The position numbers were made by a program, and so were the translations under genes. Below the pieces are notes generated by a model. It had not been told where the DNA came from. It made no database searches and saw only the letters and a program-made list of their open reading frames with translations. A stretch of DNA of 64,000 bases from JADHUC01 sp964617665. Lineage in GTDB: Bacteria; Planctomycetota; Planctomycetia; Pirellulales; Pirellulaceae. Positions 27,312 through 37,200 of this stretch are shown here, piece after piece (position 1 is the first letter of the stretch; the number at the start of each line of letters is the position of its first letter). The stretch spans positions 48,767 to 112,766 of the forward strand of contig CAZUAH010000001.1 of NCBI GenBank assembly GCA_964617665.1. The letters are read 5' to 3'.

Positions 27312-28568
27312 ATGCATGCCATCTTCAGAGTAGCTTTCACCATTGCGGTGCTGACGATGTGGGTTCTGTCTAGTTCCGGACACGTCCACGCTCAGGGCAA
27401 CTCCGGGCCGAGCGCGGGGTCGCCGTGGAATGTCAATTGGGGTAGCAGTAATTACGTTGAGGGGCGTTGGACGCCACTTGACGACGCGTATGAACCGCTG
27501 GAATCTGGCGGGTGGTTGTCAGCAGGTTTCACCTCAAACGCACACGGGAATCGCTCTGGGAATGGCAATGCGCCCTTGCCCATCAACAACGTGTCTGATG
27601 GGGCGGTACTGAATCAGTTGTGGCTCCATGTCGAGAAGCCGCTGAACTTGGAGGCCAAGTGCGTGGACTGGGGATTCCGTGTTGATTACGTGTTCGGAGC
27701 GGACGCCCCGGACGCTCAGGCAGCTGGCGACCAGGGATGGGACTTCGGCTGGAACTCGTCGCGAGACTATGGATCAGCGATTCCCCAACTGTATCTACAG
27801 GCGGGCACGGGCGACCTGACCGTGCTTGCTGGATACTTCATCGGCCTTCAGGGATACGAAGCGAACCAAGCTGTAGACAATTTCTTCTATTCGCACAACT
27901 ACGGCTTTGGGTATGGTGTACCTGGCACGCACTCGGGTGTGTTGGCCACGTATCAGATAGCTGATCGCTTGGAACTCGATGCCGGCTGGACAACGGGCTG
28001 GGACAGCTGGTGGTCGAACTATTTGAGTGCGTCGACGTTCATCGGTGGTTTCACTTGGACCATCTCCGACCAAACGGCCTTAACCTATCACACAACTGCC
28101 GGAGACTTCGGTGACGGAACGGCGAAAAGCGGGGCCAGAAGCAACGAAGGTTCGCTCTACGCGCACGCGATAGTTCTCACTTGCGACCTGACACACCGGA
28201 CGACTTACGCCCTAGAGCACACATTGGGCAACAATACCGGTTTGGGCAATCGGGACAATCAATGGTATTCGATCACGAATTATCTTTTCTATGATATCAA
28301 TGACTGTTGGTCGTCCGGTGCACGTATCGAGTGGTTTCGCGACGATGACGGCCAGCGAGTCGACGTGAATGGTGCTGGACCGGGATCATTCTACGAAGCG
28401 ACCCTCGGCCTCAATTGGCAGCCGCATCCGAACCTCCGCATACGCCCAGAAATCCGCTGGGATTGGTTTGCTGGCCAAGGCCGACCGTTTGACAGTCGAG
28501 ACGGCGGCACTACCGGAACGGCGACCAGCCAGTTCACTGCAGGCCTGGACGTCGTCGCAACTTTCTGA
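27312..28568 (+). CDS. Beta-barrel porin, OmpL-like (PF07642 type)
   Basis: 418 residues. Signal peptide cut near HVHAQ. The mature protein shows the features of the planctomycete 'porin-2' family: a front segment with GWLSAGFTSNAHGNRSG, QLWLHVEKPL, DYVFGADAPDAQA, then AIPQLYLQAGTGDLTVLAGYF and VDNFFYSHNYGFGYGVPGTH, alternating strands, and a terminal Phe (LDVVATF). AAGG lies 9 bases before the ATG. It probably admits substrates to the periplasm for the exported amidohydrolases encoded upstream; this is inference from position. Confidence 0.88.
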   Translation: MHAIFRVAFTIAVLTMWVLSSSGHVHAQGNSGPSAGSPWNVNWGSSNYVEGRWTPLDDAYEPLESGGWLSAGFTSNAHGNRSGNGNAPLPINNVSDGAVLNQLWLHVEKPLNLEAKCVDWGFRVDYVFGADAPDAQAAGDQGWDFGWNSSRDYGSAIPQLYLQAGTGDLTVLAGYFIGLQGYEANQAVDNFFYSHNYGFGYGVPGTHSGVLATYQIADRLELDAGWTTGWDSWWSNYLSASTFIGGFTWTISDQTALTYHTTAGDFGDGTAKSGARSNEGSLYAHAIVLTCDLTHRTTYALEHTLGNNTGLGNRDNQWYSITNYLFYDINDCWSSGARIEWFRDDDGQRVDVNGAGPGSFYEATLGLNWQPHPNLRIRPEIRWDWFAGQGRPFDSRDGGTTGTATSQFTAGLDVVATF

Positions 28569-28594
28569 TCGGCTGACAGCCCGTTGAGAAAGTC

Positions 28595-28693
28595 GTAGGC
28601 CGGCAACAAGGAGCGAGAGCGACGCCGTTGCGGCATCAAACTCGCAGGAAGACTCAGTATTGCCGGAACAGCGCTGCGCTCGGTCCGGCCTAC
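28595..28693. repeat. 99-bp palindromic intergenic repeat, copy 2
   Basis: Same family as 23202-23300: starts GTAGGCCGG, has AAGGAGCGA near the left end, ends CCGGCCTAC. Here it lies between the convergent 3' ends of the porin and phosphofructokinase genes, where it could act as a two-way terminator. Confidence 0.7.
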
Positions 28694-28716
28694 AATCGGT
28701 GTTCTTCAACGGGCGA

Positions 28717-30033
28717 CTAGGGTGTTGCACACTGCCGTTCGCCCCAGCGTGGCTGCCCGGTCGCACTGAGCACTCCCACCCACAGGTCGCTGCACAGATC
28801 CAGGTGTTTCTTCGTGGTGGTCGCCGTCTGTAGCGGCACGTGGATCAATTCGTTGGTCCAGAAGCCAATTAACATGTCCGTGCGTCCGGCCATGGCGGCG
28901 TGGACTGCGTTGCGAGCCATTTGATTGGTCAAGATTCGGTCCCACGCGTTGGCCGGTACGCTGCGGATAACGTAGCTGGGGTCGATATACTTGATACTCA
29001 CCTCGATCTCGCGTTCTGTGAAATACGCCTTGATGCGATCTCGCAAGAAGATGCCAATATCCTGGAATTTGACATTGCCTGACGCGTCTTTTGTCGCATC
29101 TTGACCCTGGAACAAATGTTGACCGGCGCCTTCGGCTACAACAACTAGTGCGTGGCCGCGGGCTTGCATTCGTTGCCGCAGGGCCTCAAGGAAACCGCCT
29201 TCACCCTCCAATGGGAATTCTATTTCAGGCACCAGGACAAAGTTCGCTTCATCGCTGGCCAAGGCCGCTCCGGCAGCGATGAAGCCAGAATGGCGTCCCA
29301 TGAGCTTGACGATGGCGATCCCGTTCGGCGCTCCGCACGCCTCGACATGAGCGCCGCGAAGCACTTCCTCGGCCTGTTCCAGGGCCGACACGTATCCGAA
29401 GGTCATCCACACAAAGGGAATATCGTTATCAATCGTCTTTGGAATACCCATAACCGCTTTGCGAAGACCGCGTCTTGAGATCTCTTCGCAGATCGCATGA
29501 GCACCGCGTTGGGTACCATCGCCACCGATGCAAAACAGGATGTCGATCCGTTCCTTCTCCAGGAAGTCGACCATGATCGACACATCTTGAGGTCCGCGCG
29601 AACTACCCAAGACTGTCCCGCCCAGCTTGTGGATGTGTTCGACGTACGCCTGCGTCATCTCAATAGGTGGCGGTCCAACAGCGGGATTCAGCCCACGATA
29701 ACCGCTTCGGATGCCGAGCACTCGTCTAACGCCATAATTGTGCGTCAATTGCGAGTAAACCGAGCGGATCACGTTGTTCAAACCGGGGCATAGGCCGCCG
29801 CACGTGACCACAGCCGCCGTCGTGTCCGAGGGATCGAAGAAGATCTGTTTTCGTGGTCCTGCTTCCTCGAAGGACAACTCGGCTTCTTCCGCTGGCACGC
29901 CTGGGCCGGTCTTGTGTTGATACCGGATGCGATGCGCATCGTCGATGAACACGACATCCTTTGCACCCGTCAATGGCGACGTAAGAGCACCTTCACCCAA
30001 CGATGCCACTTGCAGATCTTGTTGTTGCAGCAT
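28717..30033 (-). CDS. pfk: 6-phosphofructokinase (likely ATP-dependent)
   Basis: 438 residues of the long PFK group found in spirochaetes, plants and planctomycetes. Motifs: TCGGLCPGLNNVIR (nucleotide loop), GGDGTQRGA, GIPKTIDNDIPF (catalytic Asp region), MGRHSGF, EIEFPLEG. The Gly in GGDG favours ATP over pyrophosphate as donor, while the Lys in PKTIDND is the residue seen in pyrophosphate enzymes; this mixed pair occurs in the ATP-using members of this group. It commits fructose 6-phosphate to glycolysis in the cytoplasm. It follows the isocitrate dehydrogenase gene by 30 bases, so they are likely co-transcribed. Confidence 0.9.
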   Translation of the reverse strand: MLQQQDLQVASLGEGALTSPLTGAKDVVFIDDAHRIRYQHKTGPGVPAEEAELSFEEAGPRKQIFFDPSDTTAAVVTCGGLCPGLNNVIRSVYSQLTHNYGVRRVLGIRSGYRGLNPAVGPPPIEMTQAYVEHIHKLGGTVLGSSRGPQDVSIMVDFLEKERIDILFCIGGDGTQRGAHAICEEISRRGLRKAVMGIPKTIDNDIPFVWMTFGYVSALEQAEEVLRGAHVEACGAPNGIAIVKLMGRHSGFIAAGAALASDEANFVLVPEIEFPLEGEGGFLEALRQRMQARGHALVVVAEGAGQHLFQGQDATKDASGNVKFQDIGIFLRDRIKAYFTEREIEVSIKYIDPSYVIRSVPANAWDRILTNQMARNAVHAAMAGRTDMLIGFWTNELIHVPLQTATTTKKHLDLCSDLWVGVLSATGQPRWGERQCATP

Positions 30034-30063
30034 GACGCGTCTTTCACCCCTTCAAGCAGTACA

Positions 30064-31086
30064 TTACAGACGTTCTATCACCGCGTCGGCAAACGCCTCG
30101 GTGCCGAGGTCGCCGCCCAAGTCCCCTGTCTTCTGGCCTTCCTTCAACGCTCGGTTGTAGGCCCCTTTGATCCGCTCGGCCGCCGTTCGGCACGATTCGT
30201 CGTCGCGAGTATCCGCCAGATGATTCAGCATCATGACGGCCGACATCAACAGGGCCAGAGGATTGGCTACACCTTGGCCAGCGATGTCGGGGGCCGAGCC
30301 GTGCACGGCCTCGAACACAGCCTGCTCGTCGCCGTAGTTAGCGCCGGGTACGACGCCCAAGCCGCCAACCAAACCGGCGCAAAGGTCGCTGACAACGTCG
30401 CCATAAAGGTTCTCCAGAAGCAAAATGTCAAACTGAGTCGGATCCTGCACTAGTCTCATGCAGCCAGCGTCTATGATCCCCTCCTGGTACTCGATGTTCG
30501 GGTATTCCTGCTGATGAATCCGGCGGGCGCATCGCAAGAACAGCCCGTCGGTCATCTTCATGATGTTGGCTTTGTGAAATACGGTGATCTTCTTCCGTTG
30601 CCGTCGTGTCGCAAATCGAAACGACCAACGCGCAATTCGGTCACACGCGGACTCCGTAGCAACCTTCATGCTCATCACGGCATCATCGGTCACCTGATTC
30701 TCGATCCCACTGTAAAGGCCCTCGGTGTTCTCGCGGATGATAATCATGTCCACGCCATCAAAACGGGTCTCCACGCCCTCCAGATTGCGAACGGGGCGGA
30801 CAGCGGCGTAGAGCTTCAGTCGTTTGCGCAACTGCACGTTCACCGAGGTGAAACCCTCGCCGACCGGTGTGGTACAAGGACCTTTCAGGGCCACTCCAAA
30901 ACGCTGAATCGCCTCGAGCGTTTCATCAGGCAGCACATCGCCGCCGGTCTCCAAAGCTGCGATACCGGCACGGTGTTCGATCCACTCCACGGGCGCATCG
31001 GCGGCAGCCAAAATGCGGCGAACCGCTTCCGTCACCTCCGGACCGATGCCGTCGCCGGGGATCAGAACTACTTGATGTGTTGCCAT
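30064..31086 (-). CDS. NAD-type isocitrate dehydrogenase
   Basis: 340 residues from the ATG at 31086 (MATHQVVLIPGDG), preceded by GGAAGGAA; the open frame extends 8 codons further. Family of decarboxylating 3-hydroxyacid dehydrogenases. Motifs: LIPGDGIGPEV, GFTSVNVQLRKRLKLYAAVRP (substrate loop with the Ser-x-Asn of isocitrate enzymes), RENTEGLYSGIE, FHKANIMKMTDG, NLYGDVVSDLCAG, VHGSAPDIAGQG. The Asp-Ile after AP, in place of Lys-Tyr, points to NAD rather than NADP. Oxidises isocitrate to 2-oxoglutarate in the TCA cycle. Isopropylmalate dehydrogenase is the main alternative but the substrate loop argues against it. Confidence 0.86.
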   Translation of the reverse strand: MATHQVVLIPGDGIGPEVTEAVRRILAAADAPVEWIEHRAGIAALETGGDVLPDETLEAIQRFGVALKGPCTTPVGEGFTSVNVQLRKRLKLYAAVRPVRNLEGVETRFDGVDMIIIRENTEGLYSGIENQVTDDAVMSMKVATESACDRIARWSFRFATRRQRKKITVFHKANIMKMTDGLFLRCARRIHQQEYPNIEYQEGIIDAGCMRLVQDPTQFDILLLENLYGDVVSDLCAGLVGGLGVVPGANYGDEQAVFEAVHGSAPDIAGQGVANPLALLMSAVMMLNHLADTRDDESCRTAAERIKGAYNRALKEGQKTGDLGGDLGTEAFADAVIERL

Positions 31087-31136
31087 TGCGCGTTCCTTCC
31101 AGGTTGTCACAATTGCATATACAGTGCTGCGCGGGC

Positions 31137-31167
31137 AAAAAAGAGCACTGTCCCGCTGGGGGGCAGG
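31137..31167 (-). terminator. Possible intrinsic terminator of the giant gene
   Basis: On the minus strand, about 95 bases after the giant gene's stop, CTG-CCC and GGG-CAG can pair in an imperfect hairpin (31149-31167), followed five bases later by a run of six T (31137-31142). The stem is short, so this is tentative. Confidence 0.35.
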
Positions 31168-31259
31168 TCTCGCAACAGTCTTCGCCGCTTGACCTTGCGT
31201 TGTAGTCTCGTCTTGCTCGGGGGAAAGTCAAGATGGCTTATAGAGATGCGATATCGTGG

Positions 31260-34200
31260 TTACGGTCGGAGCAGGAGATCGTCGAGGATATCGTCAATCG
31301 CCATGATGGTGAGGTCTTCTGCTCGGTTGGGCTCTTCGTAGGCTTGCACGTGATGGTCAGCAACTACGCGCGAATCGCGTTCTTCGATCGCAGTGAAGAA
31401 GGCATCGCGAGACCACGCCGGAGACATCGCCGTCTCTGCCACACTGTCCGTCTGCGCTGAGTCGTTCCCGGCTGGCAGTTGTTCCTGTGACGACGGGATG
31501 AACGGTACGTCAGACGGATCTGCCAAGATTCGACGATTGGCTTCCCCTTCCCCGCCGCCAGCGGACTGCCGGCTGAGGAAGCCAATGCCCATCAGCACAT
31601 CCAACGCAGAGAAAACGTCGTCGCCATTCACGTCCACGTGCGAATCGGTAGGGGCGGCCCCTGGCGTCGGCGAAGTCGGCAACGGCCCTCCTTCGCCGCG
31701 ATTGAGCCCTCCGATCATTGCCAGGATGTCCAGAGGAGTCCCATCCCCGTCACCGTTGACGTCGAGTGGATTCGCCGGATTCTGCCACGGGTGCGGACCG
31801 GTCAAGAGCACTTCGGTTCCGTTCAGATCGACGATGTTATAGAACACGCCGTCGATGAATTCGCCACGGACAAATCGTCCTCCTGCGGCAAGTGTCACGC
31901 CATCCTCATCGTTCAGTTGGTCCACGACAATTCGCCCAGTGCCCAGCGAGGCGATGTCGACTTGGTTCGCCGTGTCGGTGCCGTGCAGGATCACGCCCAG
32001 GGAGTCGGCAACGCCGACCCGCAGCACTTCCTCGCCCGTGGCCCGCCGCACGACAACATCGTCGCCGTCGCGGAAGACACTCGATTCACCTTCGGACAAT
32101 GCAACTTCGGGCAGCACCAACGTTGAGGCGGTTGCCAGATTGTTCGCTGGGTTTGGATCACTCTGGGCGGCCGTTCCCGAAGCACTGTTGGTCATGCGAC
32201 CGAGTTGGGCGGCTTGGACGACGATGGTCACCGTCGCATCGGCCTCAACGCCAAGGTCACCCAGTTGGCAAGTCACCACGTGTGTGCCGTCATCATAGCT
32301 GCACGCGCCGTCAGCCTGGGAGGAAACAAACGAGGCGCTTGCCGGCAAGCTATCAACCAGGGTCACGCCGCTGGCGGGATCAGGGCCATTGTTCGTAACC
32401 GTCAGTGTATACGTGACGTTTCCGTCAGACGCGACGGGATCGGGCGCGTCGATGTTGGTGATGACTAGATCGGCTGTTCCGCCTGGGTCCGGCAGGTCGG
32501 GAATGACGGGTCCGCCGGGATCCGTGATCTGGGCGCTGATGTTATCGCTATCGCCGCGCATCCCGTCAACGAAGTGCAGCAGGATGCGATCCGCTTTGCC
32601 GTCGTTGTCGTCGTCTTTGAACTCGGCACCGGTCGTCCCGTCATACAGGAAGTGGTACCAGTGCGGCGTTTGGTAGTTTGGCTCCCGACCGTATTTGTAG
32701 TAACTCGCCAAAGCCATCGGGATCGTCACTCCCGATGGCACCTGGACAGTTACGACCGCCGCGTCGCCAGGATTGGGAACCTGCACAGTGAACTCGAAGA
32801 ATCCCAACGGGAACGCGATTCCGCTGGGAACGTTGCTTGAGGGCGGATTCGGATCCGACTTGGCTTGCGCGAGCGTGCCTCCCTGGACCGAGACGACAGG
32901 CGCCGTCGTGACCTTCTCGACGCGATCGAAGCTGACGATCTGCATTCCAGGCGCCTCGACGGCGCCTTCGTCGGTTTCGGGGCCGGGATGGACGATACTG
33001 TTGAACGCCCTGACGGTCAGCTCGTCGCCGACCCCGGATGGGGCTCCGCCATCGATAGAAAATCTTGTGTTTCCGGACGGTGAGAGCTCGAACGTGTCGA
33101 GACCTTCATCCCCGAAGACGCGCACGGATGGGACGGCGTTTAGCTTGATTGGCTTCAAACCGCCACCGATGTTGACTTCCGTGTCGGAAACGGTGACCGT
33201 GTCGGCCAGAGCGGAGCCGCGGACGTCGAGGCGGGCGAGTGGGAGTTGGGAGCCGGTTGACGGTGCGGTCCCGTCGATAGTCACGTCGCCCGTGGTCAGC
33301 ACATCGTAGCTGAACTGACCCGCTACGATGTGGACCCGATTGGTGGCAGTGGGCGTGACGCCGACCGTGGCTGTTGGTGTGGGCGTCCCGGCGAGTGTCA
33401 CGTTTTCGCTCATACCGACAATGACGAAGCCCTCGACGGCTATCGTTTCGATCGATCGGCCGTCGCTGATCGAGCCCGGCAGGGCGACCTGAACGGCACT
33501 CCCACCATGTGCGGCGAACCCGAGCTGATCCGTCCCATCACCGCCATCGAATGTGACCGCACCGGCCAGTGCGCTTTGCACTGCAACGAGATCATCGCCC
33601 GACTGCCCGAACAGTCCAAAGATCTCCGTATTCGCATGCGAGAAGACCTGATTGTTGACCGTGACGGTTGAGCCGTCTAGCGCGGCGATGTCCGAATTCG
33701 GAGTTCCGAAGATGTCGAGTGTGTCGACGCCTCCCTGCGGATCAATCGTAACGTTTTCCAGGCTGAGCAACTCTAACGGCGTGGAATCATTGAACCGCAA
33801 CCGGGCCTCGTTGTTGCCGTGCGGCGTTAACTCGACCTCGTCGTTGCGGCCGAGTTTGTCAATCGCACCCGTGCCGTGTTCGCCGGGTGCGAGCGGCGTC
33901 GGATTGAGCGCCGAGTTGGACGGATCGGCCTGCTGCGCCTGCGCATCGTCCACGGCAAAGATCACCAGTTCGTAGTCGCCCTCACCGTTGAGCGATCCAT
34001 TGGTCAGTTCGACGTAATACGTACCTGCCGCCAGTGGGCCGGTCGCGACCGCGTTGGCTGCCGCCGCCGGCTGATTGCCACCCGTCGCAACAACCGTCTC
34101 GCCGTCACTGCCGAGGATCCTGAGTTGCGTCTGAGTGAGCTCGCCATTGCCCGTCGGGTCGTTGTTGTTCACGACCGCGGCAAGACTGTAACCCTGGTTG

Positions 34201-37200
34201 ATATTGACCGCGACGAGATCAATGTTGCCGAGACCGGCGGCAACCTGACCGGTCACGCGGTAGCCCTGGTTGATGTTGACTGCAATCACATCGCCGGTCG
34301 TGTCGTTGGGCTCGGTTTCGGCCTCGAAATCTCCGGGGCCGAAGACGCCAACCAGCATGAAGCTGCTCACCGGTTCCCCGTCCCCGCTGCCGACCTGGAA
34401 CAGGACGACGGTATCGCCTTCGGGCACCGGCAATCCGGCCAGCACGGCGGCGTTCAACGGGCCGGAATCGTCATCACCGTGCGTGCCGATCGGCGTTGTG
34501 CCGTCGCTGCGGAAGGCGTTGAGCGTGGTGTCCGTCCCAGACGTACTCTCGGTGGAAAACGCCGCCGCATAGACCTTCGCACCTGCCGTCCCCGGTGCCG
34601 CGGTCTGGTAATGCCGCACCGACGTGCCAGCGTTGTCGGTCGCCGTCAACGCATCGTCGCCGGTCAATCCGTCTACGATGATGTTCGACATGCCTGCGAA
34701 CGCAATCGTCAACGGCCCTGAACGGAATGTGCCGCTGGTCCGCTCGGTCGGGTCGGAAGCGTATTGGAACGTATCAGGATCGGTTGTGCCGGAAACAAGC
34801 AACGTGTCGGCACTCACCGGATCCGAGTCCGTGATCTTCAGCGTCCCAGTGACGGCTGGGTTTCGAGACGACACCTCGGTCACATCGTCGCCAGCGCCGC
34901 CGTCGACGACGACGGTCGACTTTCGAGAAATGATGTACGACGGGAAGTTGTCGATTTGGATGATTCCAGCGACGTCGATTTGGTTAGCGTCCGGCGTGCC
35001 GTTCACATACAGTTTGCCGGGCGCCTGGTCATTGATCCGTTCCAAGTTTTCGACATCGATCTGTTGGGCGCGATCAGCCAGGTGAACGACCCGTCCTGCG
35101 CCTTCGTGCAGACCGGCATGGTAGAAGGCGGTCATGTCGGAAGCGTCACCCAGGATGAACACCTCGTCGAAACCACTGCCGCCGTCAAACGTAATGCCGC
35201 CTTGGACCGTGAGCACGGGCGTTAGGCCCAGTGCGTTTGTACGGATATCGACGCGCAGTTTGTCGTTGCCACCGCCTCCTTCGATCAAGACTTCCGTCAG
35301 GCTGGCCAGCGTTTGTGATCTCAGCACGTTTCCGCTGGCCGTATCCACCAGTTGCAGGAATGTCTGCGTTTCATCCAGCTTCAACGTCAGATCGTCGTTA
35401 CCGTCCGCCGCGGCGTAGTGAAACCGAAAACGATCTTGGAACCTCAGACGCTGTCCGTACACTTCGTGGTCCCTAGGATGGCGGAACGGCTCCTCCACAC
35501 CGGACCATACCACGAGGTATTCGCCAGACCTATGAGCATACGCGACGCAAGAAGACGCGGCAAACTCACCCGTAACACGTTCGCTGTTCATGTCACTGAT
35601 GCGAAAGTCGTTCGCACCGACGTCGGCCCCGGAAACGGCATCGATGCGCTGCCCGTAGATTTCGTACTCGTCGAGAACGACAGATGAATTGGTTTGCACA
35701 TCACTCGCGTCCCATACCACCAGGTACTCATGATTATTCGGATCGTACACGATGCCCGGCAGATACGGGGGCCAAAGAGAAATGTGTCCGTTGACATCTG
35801 TGACGCGAAAGTCGTTGGCACCGACCTGCGCGTATGTCGCCCCATCCAGACGCTGCGCGTCGATTTGCGTGTTACCGACATTGTCATGGCCGAACCAGAC
35901 GACAAGGAACTGATTGTCATTCGGGTTGTACGCGACGTTCGGACTAATGCTTTTGTTTGCGCGCGGATTAATGCCTGCGCCCGGATCGCTGATCATGAAT
36001 TGCCCACCCAGAAAGCTGCGCTGCGAGGCATCGACTGCACGACCGTAGACTTGCTCCATCGACGCCGTCAGGGAACCCGTGTTGTCACTGCCTGCCCACA
36101 CAACGAGAAACTGGTCTTCCTTGGCATTCCACGCCACTCTGGCCCCACGGCCGTCGAATGCCGCATCACCGTCTAGTCCCATGAAGCTGACTCGCTGATC
36201 GCCTGCAATTTCCACTCCCGTCGCAGCATCCACGAACTGTCCGAACACTTCGTATTCGTCGTTTGTCGTGTCGTCCCCATGCCAGACGACAAAATAGACA
36301 TTGCTCGTCGCGCTGTACGCCACGTGTGGAATTCTGGCATCGAAACCGGTATTCCCGTCCGGCCCCATATCACTCAGCCGGGTCTCGGAGCCAATCAAGG
36401 CACCGTCGGCCGCTCTGATGCGCTGGCCGTGAACCTCGCTTTCCGGAAGGTCCCAACCAGGAACGGAATTGGCATGGTTGGCCATGAAAACGACGTAGTA
36501 CTCATCGTTGGCAGCATTGTAGGTGACACTCGCGAAGCCGGCCTGACGGGAATCGGATCCGTTACCGCGGTCGGTGATTTGAATACGCGAGCCGATCAAG
36601 GCCCCAGTTCTGGCATCGATCCGCTGTCCGAAAACCTCCATATCAGACCCCGTGCCGTGCCCAATTCTGTACGAGTGATAGACCACAAAGTACTCGTCGC
36701 GCTTGGGGTTATAGGTGATGTCCGGGTCGAAAGTTCTTGGAGCTAAGCCCGTCTGCGTGAAGAAACTGATCCGAAAATCATTCTGGCCCACTTCGCCCGT
36801 CGAGGTCTCGGGCACGCCGGGAGCGCCCGGATCGACGATGACCCCGTTGGCCGCCAGGTCACTGTCACCGCGCAGCCCATCCACAAAGTGCAATAGGACG
36901 CGATCGGCGACGCCATCCCGGTTGTCATCTTTGAATTCGGCGCCCGTGGTCCCATCATATCGGAACTCGTACCAGTGCGGCTGGGTCTCGTCCTGAGCCG
37001 TCGTCGGGTCCTGCGGTTCGGGGCCGTACATGTAGTAACGAGTCACCGGCCCGGCATCGGTCGGCATGTAAATCGTGACGGTTGTTGCTTCACCCGGATT
37101 CGGCAGGCCAACCTGGTATTCAAAGAAGCCAATCGGAAAAAGGATTCCCTCGGGCGCATCCTCAGACGAGGGAATCGCTACAGATTGCACGTTTTGCAGC

